Origin: JAVWMQ01 sp036646055
Lineage (GTDB): Bacteria > Bacillota > Clostridia > Peptostreptococcales > Anaerovoracaceae
DNA length: 64,000 nucleotides
NCBI GenBank assembly: GCA_036646055.1
Contig: JAVXMY010000003.1
Location: 161,543 to 225,542 of the forward strand
Direction: 5' to 3'
Each line of letters starts with the position of its first letter. The first letter of the stretch is position 1. Below are positions 16,511-25,962 of this stretch, piece by piece. The notes below the pieces were generated by a model that saw nothing but the letters and a program-made list of their open reading frames with translations, was not told the origin of the DNA and did no database searches. A program made the position numbers and the translations under genes.

Positions 16511-17587
16511 TTATTTATCAAACTCTCCAGCCATATCTATACTGGCAAAACCCTTTAGTGGCAATTTAACCGGCAATCCTGTTTTTTGGCTTTTGTAGAT
16601 AGCTAGTATAATTTCAATAGCATTTCTACCAGCTTCACCATTAACATATGGAACCTTATTTTCTTTTACAGCATTAATCATGTCCTTAAACAGATGATAG
16701 TGTCCATTTCCATATACATTTTCAGTTTCCTCATGAAAACCTAAGGCTTCTTTGTCTTCAGGCCTTTCATCTGCAAACTTCCACACATCAATATTATTTA
16801 CTGAAGTTCCACCTATCTTAACAGTACCTGTTTCCCCAAATATACATAAAGTTTCTTCTAAGTTTTCTGGATAAATATTTGTTGTCCCTTCAATAGTACC
16901 AACTGCACCACTTTCAAACTTAAGTATTGCAGTTCCCAGATCTTCAGCTTCAATATAATCATGAAAATGCTGTCTAGTTACTCCATAAACTTCAGTTACC
17001 GGTCCCATCATCCATATTAGTAGGTCAATACCGTGTACACACTGATTCATTAAGCATCCACCATCTTGTGCCCAAGTACCACGCCAATTAGCAAGATCAT
17101 AATAGGCTTTGTCCCTGTTCCATCTAACATTTATAGATCCATGACTTAGTTTCCCAAATCGGCCTTCTTCTAAGGCTTTCCTAAGTTTTTGAATTGCAAT
17201 GTTATATCTATTTTGATGACTAACACAAACCTTAAGTCCTTTAGAATCTGCAGCTTTTAATATTTCATCTGCATCAGTTATACTCATAGCTATTGGTTTT
17301 TCAATAATTAAGTTTACACCTTCTTCTATACACCCAAGAGCTATTTTAGCATGGCTGCCTGACCCTGTAGTAATACTGACTATGGCCGGTTTTTGCTGGC
17401 CTATCATTTCTTTAAAATCTGTAAATCTTTTTATTCCCGGATCTTTATCTAAGTTAAATTCTTTTAATAAATTATCCATTGCTTCTTCTGAAATATCACA
17501 TACTCCTACGATTTCCATATTATTATCTATTGCTGATTTAATGTGGTTTACAGCTACTCGGCTGCACCCAATTATTGCGTATTTCAT
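16511..17587 (-). CDS. Gfo/Idh/MocA-family oxidoreductase
   Basis: A 358-residue NAD(P)-dependent dehydrogenase of the glucose-fructose oxidoreductase/inositol dehydrogenase family. The N-terminal Rossmann fold starts MKYAIIGCSRVAVNHIK and has the EKPIAMS motif that carries the family's catalytic lysine. The C-terminal domain holds GGCLMNQCVHGIDLLIWMMG, where the conserved histidine of the active site lies. I choose ATG 17587 because AGAAGGG lies 9 bases upstream; the ATG at 17596 touches that site. The substrate, probably a sugar or inositol derivative, cannot be read from sequence, and no sugar genes are next to it. Confidence 0.85.
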   Translation of the reverse strand: MKYAIIGCSRVAVNHIKSAIDNNMEIVGVCDISEEAMDNLLKEFNLDKDPGIKRFTDFKEMIGQQKPAIVSITTGSGSHAKIALGCIEEGVNLIIEKPIAMSITDADEILKAADSKGLKVCVSHQNRYNIAIQKLRKALEEGRFGKLSHGSINVRWNRDKAYYDLANWRGTWAQDGGCLMNQCVHGIDLLIWMMGPVTEVYGVTRQHFHDYIEAEDLGTAILKFESGAVGTIEGTTNIYPENLEETLCIFGETGTVKIGGTSVNNIDVWKFADERPEDKEALGFHEETENVYGNGHYHLFKDMINAVKENKVPYVNGEAGRNAIEIILAIYKSQKTGLPVKLPLKGFASIDMAGEFDK

Positions 17588-17683
17588 AATGTCCATCCCT
17601 TCTTAACATTTATTTATTTGTTTAATTATGAAGGACAACTAAACCCTTGTCAACTTCATATTTAATGTCTTATCCCAAAAATG

Positions 17684-17723
17684 CCAAAAACTGAGTGGAG
17701 AGGGGTCTCTACTCAGTATTTGG
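17684..17723 (-). terminator. Terminator-like hairpin in the leader of the Gfo/Idh/MocA gene
   Basis: ACTGAGT...ACTCAGT with an inner GAGA/TCTC pairing and a 4-base loop, within an outer CCAAA/TTTGG pair. On the minus strand the main stem is followed by five T. It lies about 100 bases before the ATG at 17587, either as a second terminator for the upstream gene or as an attenuator. Confidence 0.55.
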
Positions 17724-17856
17724 TATATGAATGTGAATAAGAAAGAAAGTTTGTCTCCTAAATTCATAGGATACTATAAGTATTATATCAGTTACATATA
17801 TGGGTGTCAATCATTGAAATTTCAAATAGTTTACAATTTTGAGTTTTCACGTAAAA

Positions 17857-17883
17857 ACTCCCTAAGGATTTACCTTAGGGAGT
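17857..17883 (-). terminator. Terminator of pyruvate:ferredoxin oxidoreductase
   Basis: Eleven-base-pair perfect stem ACTCCCTAAGG / CCTTAGGGAGT with a 5-base loop, then TTTTACG on the minus strand, 31 bases past the stop. Confidence 0.88.
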
Positions 17884-17913
17884 CGTTAATTATACTAGTT
17901 TTTCAACTGAATT

Positions 17914-20900
17914 TTACGCTTCAGCTAATTTTTTGTATTTTTCGTATCTAGCCATTGCTTCTTCTTCAACCTTCTGGAATAATCCTTCAGCTGTATCAGG
18001 GAATTCTTTAGCTAGTGAGTTAAATCTAACCTGTTCCATAATGAAGTCTCTAAATCCACCTGCTGGTTCTTTACTGTCTAAAGTAAATGGATTCTTTCCT
18101 GCTTCTTCTAGAGCTGGGTTAAATCTGTATAGCTGCCAGTATCCGCACTTAACTGCATCTGCTGTATTTTCCTGAGTTTTACCCATACCCTTCTTCATAC
18201 CGTGGTTGATACAAGGAGCATAACAGATAATTAGTGATGGACCTGGATAAGCTTCAGCTTCTGTAATAGCCTTCATGAACTGATTCTTATCTGCACCCAT
18301 ACCTACCTGAGCAACATATACATAACCATAGCTCATTGCCATCATTCCTAAGTCTTTTTTCTTAGTCTTCTTACCTGAAGCAGCAAACTTAGCAATAGCT
18401 GATGTTGGTGTAGCCTTTGAAGCCTGACCACCTGTATTTGAGTATACTTCTGTATCGAATACTAATACGTTAATGTCTTCGCCTGAAGCTAGTACGTGGT
18501 CTACACCACCGTAACCGATGTCATAAGACCATCCGTCTCCGCCTACACACCATACTGATTTCTTAACTAAGAAATCTCTCTTATCGTTGATTACGTTAAA
18601 GAATTCTGCTTCAGCATCTGTTAATGCAGCCTTATCTAAAGCAGCTTCAAATGCTTCGCTAATTGCTCTTGATTCGTCTCCGTTTTCCATGTTGTCTAAC
18701 CAAGTCTGTCCTGCAGCCTTAAGGTCAGCATCAGCAGTAACTCCTACTAATCCTGTAATAGCATCCTTTAATTTATCTCTCTGCTGGAAAGCACCTGTTG
18801 CCATACCTAATCCGAATTCAGCATTGTCTTCGAATAAAGAGTTAGCCCATGATGGACCTCTACCGTTTTCATCTTTACAGTAAGGCATTGAAGGAGCTGA
18901 AGCACCCCAAATTGATGAACATCCTGTTGCATTAGCAATCATCATTCTGTCCCCAAATAGCTGTGTAACAACCTTCATGTATGGAGTTTCTCCACAACCT
19001 GAGCAAGCACCTGAGAATTCGAAGTAAGGTTTAGCGAACTGGCTTCCCTTAACTGAAGTCTTAGAAGTAATATCGTCTCTGATTGGAAGTTTCATTGCAT
19101 AATCCCAATTTTCAGCCTGATCTAACTGTGTTCCTAGTGGTTCCATTGTTAGAGCCTTATCTTTAGCTGGACAAATGTCTGCACAGTTTCCGCAACCTAG
19201 ACAGTCTAAAGCGTCAACTTGCATTCTGTATTCAAAGTTTTCAAATCCCTTACCAATTGCTTTTTTGGTTTGGAATCCCTTTGGTGCTGCAGCTTTTTCA
19301 TCAGCGTTTACAAGGACTGGTCTAATAGCAGCATGTGGACATACAAAAGCACACTGGTTACACTGGATACAGTTATCAATATTCCACTTAGGAACATTAA
19401 CAGCAACGCCTCTCTTTTCGAAAGCAGCTGTTCCTGATGGGAATGTACCATCTGCAATATCTTTAAATGTTGATACTGGTAAATCGTCACCTTCCTGTCT
19501 GTTCATTGGAACAAGAACGTTTTCAATGAATTCAGGAAGTTCTTTAACTTCTTTAGCTCCATCTACTGCATCTGCCCAAGCAGCTGGAACATCAACCTTG
19601 TGAGCACTTTCAGTACCTGCATCTACAGCAGCATAGTTCATGTTTACAACTTTTTCACCCTTTTTACCGTAAGATTTTACAATAGATTCTTTTAGGTATC
19701 CTACAGCGTCAGCTACTGGAATTACTTCTGTTAACTTGAAGAATGCAGACTGCATAATCATATTAATTCTGTTTCCAAGACCGATTTCCTGACCAATCTT
19801 AGTAGCGTTTAATGTGTAGAAGTTAATATCATTAGCAGCAATGTATCTCTTTAGAGCAGCTGGTAAGTGAGCATCTAACTCCTTATCATCCCATGTACAG
19901 TTAAGTAGGAATGTACCTCCCTTTTTAAGTCCTCTAGTTAGGTCATACTGGTGAACATAAGCTTCATTGTGACAAGCAACGAAATCAGCTTCTGAAATCA
20001 AGTAAGTTGACTGAATCTTGTTCTTACCAAATCTTAAGTGAGATACTGTAATACCACCAGATTTCTTAGAGTCATATGAGAAGTAACCCTGAGCATACAT
20101 GTCAGTGTTGTCTCCAATAATTTTAATAGCCTGTTTGTTAGCTCCAACTGTACCGTCAGAACCTAGTCCCCAGAACTTACATCTTACTGTTCCAGTTGGT
20201 TCAGTAGCGATATCAACTGTTTCTAATGAAGAATTGTTAACATCGTCAACAATACCAATTGTAAAGTTGTTCTTAGGAGCATCTGCTGCTAAGTTGTTGT
20301 AAACTGCAACAATCTGTCCTGGAGTTGTGTCCTTTGAACCAAGACCATATCTTCCCCCAATAATCATTGGAGCATTGTCTTCGTCAAAGTACATTGTTTT
20401 AAGATCCATGTATAAAGGATCACCTAAAGAACCTGGTTCTAAAGTTCTATCTAAAACAGCAATTTTCTTAACTGTCTTAGGCATAACTGCTTTTAGATAC
20501 TCAGGAGCCCAAGGTCTGTATAATCTAATCTTAATTAGACCAACTTTTTCGCCTTTAGCTAAAAGTACGCCTAAAGTTTCTTCAATTGTTTCACAAACAG
20601 AACCCATAGCTACGATAATGTTTTCTGCATCTGGTGCTCCAACATAATCAAATAACTTGTATTCTCTGCCTGTAATCTTGCTGATTTCTGCCATATATTC
20701 TGCAACTACAGCTGGTAATGCATCATAATAAGGTTTTGATGCTTCTCTAGCCTGGAAGAAGATATCTGGGTTCTGAGCAGTTCCCTTAATTACTGGATGT
20801 TCTGGATTTAGCGCTCTAGCTCTAAATTCTTTAACTGCATCCATATCAATTAATTTAGCAAATTCAGCATGATCGATAACTTCGATTTTCTGTATTTCAT

Positions 20901-21435
20901 GAGATGTTCTAAATCCATCGAAGAAGTGTAAGAAAGGAACACGTCCCTTAATTGCAGATAAGTGAGCAACACCAGCTAAGTCCATACATTCCTGAACTGA
21001 ACTAGAACATAGTAATGCAAACCCTGTCTGTCTTGTAGCCATTACGTCTGAATGGTCTCCGAAAATACATAGTGCATGAGTAGCTAAAGTTCTAGCTGTT
21101 ACATGGAATACTCCAGGTAATAATTCTCCTGCAATCTTGTACATATTAGGAATCATAAGTAATAGACCCTGTGATGCTGTGTAAGTAGTTGTTAAAGCAC
21201 CAGATACTAATGATCCGTGAACAGCTCCTGCTGCTCCAGCTTCAGACTGTAATTCAACAACTTTAACTTTCTGTCCGAAAGCATTAATTGCTCCGTGAGC
21301 CGCCATATCATCAACAACTTCTGCCATTGGTGAAGATGGTGTAATCGGGTAAATTGCTGCTACATCTGTAAACGCATAAGATACGTAAGCTGCTGCTGCA
21401 TTCCCGTCCATTGTTTTCATTTTTTTCTGTGACAT
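17914..21435 (-). CDS. nifJ: Pyruvate:ferredoxin (flavodoxin) oxidoreductase, single chain
   Basis: Converts pyruvate and CoA to acetyl-CoA, CO2 and reduced ferredoxin in the cytosol. It is 1173 residues with all domains in one chain: the N-terminal TPP-pyrimidine domain (YPITPSSPMAE), the gamma domain (GLGSDGTVGANKQ), a two-cluster ferredoxin insert (CIQCNQCAFVCP from residue 689, CLGCGNCADICP from 745), and the C-terminal TPP domain with GACSGCGETPY and GDGWSYDIGYGG, plus the last cluster cysteine in YAPCINHGMKKG. I choose ATG 21435, six bases after GGAGG; the in-frame TTG at 21471 is not credible. It is a single-gene transcript and central to energy metabolism in anaerobes. Confidence 0.97.
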   Translation of the reverse strand: MSQKKMKTMDGNAAAAYVSYAFTDVAAIYPITPSSPMAEVVDDMAAHGAINAFGQKVKVVELQSEAGAAGAVHGSLVSGALTTTYTASQGLLLMIPNMYKIAGELLPGVFHVTARTLATHALCIFGDHSDVMATRQTGFALLCSSSVQECMDLAGVAHLSAIKGRVPFLHFFDGFRTSHEIQKIEVIDHAEFAKLIDMDAVKEFRARALNPEHPVIKGTAQNPDIFFQAREASKPYYDALPAVVAEYMAEISKITGREYKLFDYVGAPDAENIIVAMGSVCETIEETLGVLLAKGEKVGLIKIRLYRPWAPEYLKAVMPKTVKKIAVLDRTLEPGSLGDPLYMDLKTMYFDEDNAPMIIGGRYGLGSKDTTPGQIVAVYNNLAADAPKNNFTIGIVDDVNNSSLETVDIATEPTGTVRCKFWGLGSDGTVGANKQAIKIIGDNTDMYAQGYFSYDSKKSGGITVSHLRFGKNKIQSTYLISEADFVACHNEAYVHQYDLTRGLKKGGTFLLNCTWDDKELDAHLPAALKRYIAANDINFYTLNATKIGQEIGLGNRINMIMQSAFFKLTEVIPVADAVGYLKESIVKSYGKKGEKVVNMNYAAVDAGTESAHKVDVPAAWADAVDGAKEVKELPEFIENVLVPMNRQEGDDLPVSTFKDIADGTFPSGTAAFEKRGVAVNVPKWNIDNCIQCNQCAFVCPHAAIRPVLVNADEKAAAPKGFQTKKAIGKGFENFEYRMQVDALDCLGCGNCADICPAKDKALTMEPLGTQLDQAENWDYAMKLPIRDDITSKTSVKGSQFAKPYFEFSGACSGCGETPYMKVVTQLFGDRMMIANATGCSSIWGASAPSMPYCKDENGRGPSWANSLFEDNAEFGLGMATGAFQQRDKLKDAITGLVGVTADADLKAAGQTWLDNMENGDESRAISEAFEAALDKAALTDAEAEFFNVINDKRDFLVKKSVWCVGGDGWSYDIGYGGVDHVLASGEDINVLVFDTEVYSNTGGQASKATPTSAIAKFAASGKKTKKKDLGMMAMSYGYVYVAQVGMGADKNQFMKAITEAEAYPGPSLIICYAPCINHGMKKGMGKTQENTADAVKCGYWQLYRFNPALEEAGKNPFTLDSKEPAGGFRDFIMEQVRFNSLAKEFPDTAEGLFQKVEEEAMARYEKYKKLAEA

Positions 21436-21502
21436 ATTCATCCTCCAAAATTTACGCGAACCGTTTTTCAATCTTTTCGCTTATAAAATAATACACTTCT
21501 AC

Positions 21503-21529
21503 TTTATACCTTATATTGTCCATTGTCAA
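21503..21529 (-). promoter_or_regulatory. Likely promoter of pyruvate:ferredoxin oxidoreductase
   Basis: On the minus strand, TTGACA (21529-21524) and TATAAA (21508-21503), with a spacer of only 15 bases, about 70 bases before the ATG. The short spacer makes the exact -10 uncertain. Confidence 0.45.
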
Positions 21530-21724
21530 TATTGGAAATGGGAACTTTTCAATAATTTAACGCAAAAAAATTTGCACATGTATGGCTAAAAAATTATTCG
21601 TTATTTACCCACAAAAAAACCCGCTCATTCCACCTTTTTTTCGTGATGAAATTCACGGGTTAATCTTATTTATCTCTTACGTTGTTTTAATTCTTCTTTT
21701 AGTAAAGTTCATAAAAATCATTAA

Positions 21725-23038
21725 TTATTCTACAATTTCGCCATCAAGACTAAAAGTATGGCTAGCTATAATCTTGACCCTAACCATTTCACCAAGTAAC
21801 TCCTGACCACCAGGGAAATTCACAATTTTATTTTGCTCAGTTCGTCCACTCATCCAGCCCTGATTATTCCTACTTGGTCCATCGACCAAAACAACCTCAG
21901 TTCTACCAACAAAACGTCTATTACTTTCTGCACATCCCTCATTAACAGCTTCAATTAACCTATTAAATCTATTGTGCTTTACCTCTTCAGGAATTTGATC
22001 ATCATACTTTTCAGCAGGCGTCCCCTTCCTTACAGAATAAATAAAAGTAAAAGCCGCATCATATCCAACTTCTCTAACCAAAGAAACAGTATCTTCAAAT
22101 TCCTCTTCAGTTTCACCAGGAAAACCTACTATTAAATCTGTAGAAATCCCAATATGTGAATCTATACTTTTAACTTTAGAGACAAGTTCTAAGTAATCTT
22201 CTCTAGAATATCTTCTATTCATCCTCTTTAAAATATTGCTATTACCTGACTGAACAGGCAAATGAACATAGTTGCCTAAAACCTGGCAATCCTTGTAAGC
22301 TTGAATCAATCTATCTGACATATCCTTTGGATGTGAAGTCATAAACCTTAATCTCTCAAGCCCTTCTATTTCATTTATCATATAAATTAAATCGGCAAAA
22401 TCTGCGCATCCCTCACCTTTGTAAGAGTTGACGTTTTGTCCTAGAAGTGTAACCTCCTTGACTCCGTCTGCAACAAGTTCCTTTATTTCTGCAATAATAT
22501 TTTCTGCATTACGGCTTCTTTCCCTACCTCTAGTATATGGAACAATACAATATGTACAGAAATTATTACATCCATTCATAATGTTAACAAAAGCCTTGTG
22601 CTTAAACATACGCTTAGAAGGTAAGCCTTCAACAATTTCGCCCCCCTCTTGCCAAACCTGAACAAGTCTCTTGTGTTTAGCAGAAACCTTATTTAGCATT
22701 TCAGGGAACTGGTGAATATTATGTGTACCAAAAATAATATCTACCCAGTGGTATTTTTCTTTAATAGTCTCAATTACATGTTCCTGCTGCATCATACAGC
22801 CACAAACAGCAACAATAAAATCCTTATTTTTTTCTTTTTTCTTCTTCAGTTGACCAAGAAGACCAAAAAATCTTTGATCCGCATTGTCTCTAATACTACA
22901 CGTATTTATAATTTCAATGTCAGAGTCCATCTTATCTGAAGCCGGCTCATAGCCCATTTCCGTTAGCATACCTGCTAAAGTTTCAGAATCTCTTTCATTC
23001 ATCTGACATCCTAATGTTTGTATATTATATTTTTTCAT
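21725..23038 (-). CDS. miaB: tRNA-2-methylthio-N6-dimethylallyladenosine synthase
   Basis: Radical-SAM methylthiotransferase that modifies A37 of tRNAs reading UNN codons. It has 437 residues in three domains: N-terminal UPF0004 with its cluster cysteines (TLGCQMNERDSE, NTCSIRDNA, VCGCMMQ), radical SAM with CNNFCTYCIVPYTRGRERSR, and a C-terminal TRAM domain (about 370-435). The YCIVPYTRGRE form separates MiaB from RimO and MtaB. The gene overlaps gpsA by 14 bases and is the last gene of the valS operon. The 289 bases after it hold no clear gene and a weak terminator-like CCCG/CGGG stem near 21617-21660. Confidence 0.95.
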   Translation of the reverse strand: MKKYNIQTLGCQMNERDSETLAGMLTEMGYEPASDKMDSDIEIINTCSIRDNADQRFFGLLGQLKKKKEKNKDFIVAVCGCMMQQEHVIETIKEKYHWVDIIFGTHNIHQFPEMLNKVSAKHKRLVQVWQEGGEIVEGLPSKRMFKHKAFVNIMNGCNNFCTYCIVPYTRGRERSRNAENIIAEIKELVADGVKEVTLLGQNVNSYKGEGCADFADLIYMINEIEGLERLRFMTSHPKDMSDRLIQAYKDCQVLGNYVHLPVQSGNSNILKRMNRRYSREDYLELVSKVKSIDSHIGISTDLIVGFPGETEEEFEDTVSLVREVGYDAAFTFIYSVRKGTPAEKYDDQIPEEVKHNRFNRLIEAVNEGCAESNRRFVGRTEVVLVDGPSRNNQGWMSGRTEQNKIVNFPGGQELLGEMVRVKIIASHTFSLDGEIVE

Positions 23039-24020
23039 GTTTCCTTTCTCTTCCCATTAAATAGGTAACTGCATCTACCGGGTTTATTTCGCCCTTAATT
23101 ACTTTGTAAATATGTTCAGTAATTGGCATCTCAACATTAACGGTTTTAGCCAAATCATAAGCAGCTTCAGTAGTAAACATCCCCTCAACTACCATGCCTA
23201 TTTTTTCTGTAGCCTGTATAGGGCTAACACCTTCACCAATCATAATTCCACATCTTCGATTTCTAGAATGCATACTTGTGCAAGTAACAATTAAATCCCC
23301 CATACCGGCTAATCCATAAAAAGTTTCTGACTTAGCTCCAAGAGCAAGTCCAAGTCTGGTGATTTCAGTCATACCACGAGTCATAAGAGCAGCTTTAGCA
23401 TTATCTCCAAATCCCATACCATCAGAAATCCCTGCACCTAAGGCAATAATATTTTTTAGGGATCCTCCTAATTCTACACCTACAACATCATCGTTTACGT
23501 AAGTCCTAAATCTATCTGTAAAAAATAAATCCTGAACATACTCTGCTATTTTCTTATCAGATGATGCAATAGCAACAGTAGTAGGTAGTTTTTTACCAAC
23601 TTCCTCAGCATGAGAAGGTCCAGATAATACTGCATATTTTACATTTGGATTTATTTCTTTGGCCACTTGGCTCATTCTAAGCAAAGTACCCTTTTCTATG
23701 CCCTTAGCAACATTTACTATAACTGCATTAGGATCTAAAAATTCTAAAGCAGAGGTAAATACTCCTCTAAAATTTTGTGCAGGCACAGAGAATAAAACCA
23801 TTTCTGCTCCATCAACTGCCTTCTTCATATCTTTCATTGGTTTAATATTAGAATTCAATTTAACTCCTGGCAAATATCTTTCATTTATCATAGAATCTGT
23901 CATCTCAGAAATATGATCAGCATTTCTAGCCCACAAGTTAACCTTATTGCCTTTTTCCGCTAAAGTTATAGCAAGTGCTGTACCAAAACTTCCTGCACCA
24001 ATTACACAAACATTACTCAT
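23025..24020 (-). CDS. gpsA: Glycerol-3-phosphate dehydrogenase [NAD(P)+]
   Basis: Makes sn-glycerol-3-phosphate from dihydroxyacetone phosphate for phospholipid synthesis. It has 331 residues, with a Rossmann loop GAGSFGTALA at 8-17, the catalytic lysine in LGGSLKNIIALGAGISDG, and GLAGMGDLIVTCTS in the C-terminal domain. It is placed just after plsY (2-base gap), which uses its product, and before miaB. All features are normal for the family. Confidence 0.96.
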   Translation of the reverse strand: MSNVCVIGAGSFGTALAITLAEKGNKVNLWARNADHISEMTDSMINERYLPGVKLNSNIKPMKDMKKAVDGAEMVLFSVPAQNFRGVFTSALEFLDPNAVIVNVAKGIEKGTLLRMSQVAKEINPNVKYAVLSGPSHAEEVGKKLPTTVAIASSDKKIAEYVQDLFFTDRFRTYVNDDVVGVELGGSLKNIIALGAGISDGMGFGDNAKAALMTRGMTEITRLGLALGAKSETFYGLAGMGDLIVTCTSMHSRNRRCGIMIGEGVSPIQATEKIGMVVEGMFTTEAAYDLAKTVNVEMPITEHIYKVIKGEINPVDAVTYLMGRERKHEKI

Positions 24021-24022
24021 AA

Positions 24023-24643
24023 CTATTTCTCCTTTTTACCGAAACTTAATTTTGGTTCTGTCCCTTCAATTAGTCTCTTTAAGTTAGCTCTATGTTTAAT
24101 AATTACACAAATAGCCAACAATGTGCCTGGAATAATAAATTCTGGTTCAATGAACCATGCAATAATTGGAAATGTCGCTGCTCCAAATATAGATCCTGCT
24201 GACATTCTCCTAGTAACTATTACACCAATTATTACAATTCCAAGAGCAGTAAATCCCATTAGAGGGTTTAATCCTGCCAGTGATCCAAAGGCTGTAGCAA
24301 CTCCTTTGCCACCTTTGAAACCGTAAAATATAGGCCAAACATGACCGCAAAAAACCCCAACTACGCAAAACATAGCTGTAGTATGATCTCCAATTAAACT
24401 CCCAAGTATAACCGCAAAGGTCCCCTTAAGAATATCTACAACTAATGTAATAATTGCAGCTTTTTTTCCAAGGACTCTTAGCGCATTAGTTGTTCCTGCA
24501 TTCCCACTACCTTCTTTTTTGATATCAATGCCCCTAGCCCTAGCTTGTAACATTGATGGTGAAATATTACCAATTAAGTAGGCTATAGCAACCATAACAA
24601 CAAAGATTAATGGACTAGTAGTAAAATTCTCAAACGGATTCAT
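24023..24643 (-). CDS. plsY: Acyl-phosphate:glycerol-3-phosphate acyltransferase
   Basis: Membrane enzyme that moves the acyl group from acyl-phosphate, made by PlsX, to glycerol-3-phosphate, the first committed step of phospholipid synthesis. It has 206 residues and about five membrane segments. The three PlsY loop motifs are seen: GSGNAGTTNALRVLGKK, GHVWPIFYGFKGGKGVATAFG and the terminal IIKHRANLKRLIEGTE. Its ATG overlaps the der stop by one base. plsX lies in the same operon, and gpsA follows directly. Confidence 0.96.
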   Translation of the reverse strand: MNPFENFTTSPLIFVVMVAIAYLIGNISPSMLQARARGIDIKKEGSGNAGTTNALRVLGKKAAIITLVVDILKGTFAVILGSLIGDHTTAMFCVVGVFCGHVWPIFYGFKGGKGVATAFGSLAGLNPLMGFTALGIVIIGVIVTRRMSAGSIFGAATFPIIAWFIEPEFIIPGTLLAICVIIKHRANLKRLIEGTEPKLSFGKKEK

Positions 24644-25962
24644 TATTCCCTCTCGCCCTTCTCTCTAAATACAAATTTAACTGATGTACCATCAAAGCCG
24701 AAGCCTTCTCTAATTTTATTCTCTAAATATCTAGAATAGGAGAAGTGCATTAACTGACGATCATTAATTTTAAATGAAAATAGTGGAGGCTTAATTCCAA
24801 CCTGTGTAACATAATAAATCTTAAGTCTCTTGCCCTTGTCTGATGGTGGCTGTTTCATCATTGTTGCATCAGCAATTAAACTATTAAGTTGTCCTGTTGG
24901 AACTCTCATAGCTCTAGTTTCAGCTACAGCCTTAACCATATGAATAACGTTTATTACTCTCTGGTTATCCTTAACAGAAATAAATACACTAGACGCATAG
25001 GACATAAATGTAAGTTCATTAGCAATATTCTGCTTGTACTTCTTCATTGTGTTAGTCTCTTTTTCTATTAAGTCCCACTTATTAACAACAATAACAATAC
25101 CCTTACCCGCTTCATGGGCTAGACCTGCAATTTTCTTATCCTGGTCAGTAATTCCTTCGGTAGCATCGATCATAAGAACGCAAACGTCACATCTTTCAAT
25201 AGCTGCAATAGCTCTGATTACAGAATATTTTTCAATATCTTCATTAACCTTACTTCTTCTTCTAACACCTGCTGTATCAATTAAAGTAAATAAATCTCCA
25301 TTAAATTCAAATGGTGTATCAATAGAATCCCTAGTAGTCCCTGCAATAGGAGATACAATAACCCTCTTCTCACCTGTTAATGCATTAACTAAAGAAGACT
25401 TCCCAACATTTGGCTTACCAATAATAGCTACGCCAATTCTTTCTTCCTCAGCCATGGCTGATCCTGCTTCAAATCTACTAACAACTTCATCAAGAACCTC
25501 TCCAAAACCTAGCATATTTGCCGCAGATATGGCAAAAGGCTCTCCCAGCCCAAGTTCATAAAAGTCGTAAAAGTCTTCTGGTAAGATAGCCGTATCTACT
25601 TTGTTTACAACCAAAATAACCTTTTTACCTGTTCTTCTAAGCATTTGACCTACTTCTCTATCGTCCGAAGTTAAGCCGTCCTTTCCATTTACCATAAAAA
25701 TTATAACATCAGCTGTATCCATGGCAATCTGGGCCTGCTCTCTCATTTGAGCAGGAATTATTTCTTCACTAGTAGGTTCAATACCACCTGTATCAATTAG
25801 GGCAAAATAATTGTTTTGCCACTCTGCCTCTGCATAGATTCTGTCTCTTGTTACACCTGGAGTATCTTCTACTATGGCAACCCTTTTACCTACTATTTTG
25901 TTGAAAAATGTTGACTTCCCAACATTAGGCCTTCCAACTACGGCCACTACTGGTTTACTCAC
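24643..25962 (-). CDS. der: Ribosome-assembly GTPase Der (EngA)
   Basis: Double-GTPase needed for 50S subunit maturation. It has 439 residues with two G domains in tandem: the first with GRPNVGKST and DTPGVTRDR, the second with GKPNVGKSS and GTTRDS, each followed by DTGG/DTAG and NKVD/NKWD, then a KH-like C-terminal domain. I choose the GTG at 25962 (VSKPVVAVVGRPNVG), 8 bases after GGAGG, because Der proteins begin xSKPVVAIVGRPNVG. An ATG further upstream at 25995 would extend into ftsY without a ribosome site. The start overlaps ftsY by eight bases. Confidence 0.95.
   Translation of the reverse strand: MSKPVVAVVGRPNVGKSTFFNKIVGKRVAIVEDTPGVTRDRIYAEAEWQNNYFALIDTGGIEPTSEEIIPAQMREQAQIAMDTADVIIFMVNGKDGLTSDDREVGQMLRRTGKKVILVVNKVDTAILPEDFYDFYELGLGEPFAISAANMLGFGEVLDEVVSRFEAGSAMAEEERIGVAIIGKPNVGKSSLVNALTGEKRVIVSPIAGTTRDSIDTPFEFNGDLFTLIDTAGVRRRSKVNEDIEKYSVIRAIAAIERCDVCVLMIDATEGITDQDKKIAGLAHEAGKGIVIVVNKWDLIEKETNTMKKYKQNIANELTFMSYASSVFISVKDNQRVINVIHMVKAVAETRAMRVPTGQLNSLIADATMMKQPPSDKGKRLKIYYVTQVGIKPPLFSFKINDRQLMHFSYSRYLENKIREGFGFDGTSVKFVFREKGERE

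Larger units (their letters stand above)
17588..17913. other. 326-base intergenic region: two hairpins, no gene
   Basis: It holds the pyruvate:ferredoxin oxidoreductase terminator and a second hairpin at 17684-17723 before the oxidoreductase gene. An open stretch on the plus strand (17727-17951) crosses the terminator and the 3' end of the oxidoreductase gene and is not a gene. Confidence 0.7.

Noticed and set aside
17727..17951. Plus-strand open frame of 74 codons
   Set aside because: It runs through the terminator of the pyruvate:ferredoxin oxidoreductase gene and into its 3' end on the other strand, and has no ribosome site.
25034..25561. Plus-strand open frame of 175 codons
   Set aside because: Lies wholly antisense to der, has low-complexity serine/leucine-rich content and no ribosome site.
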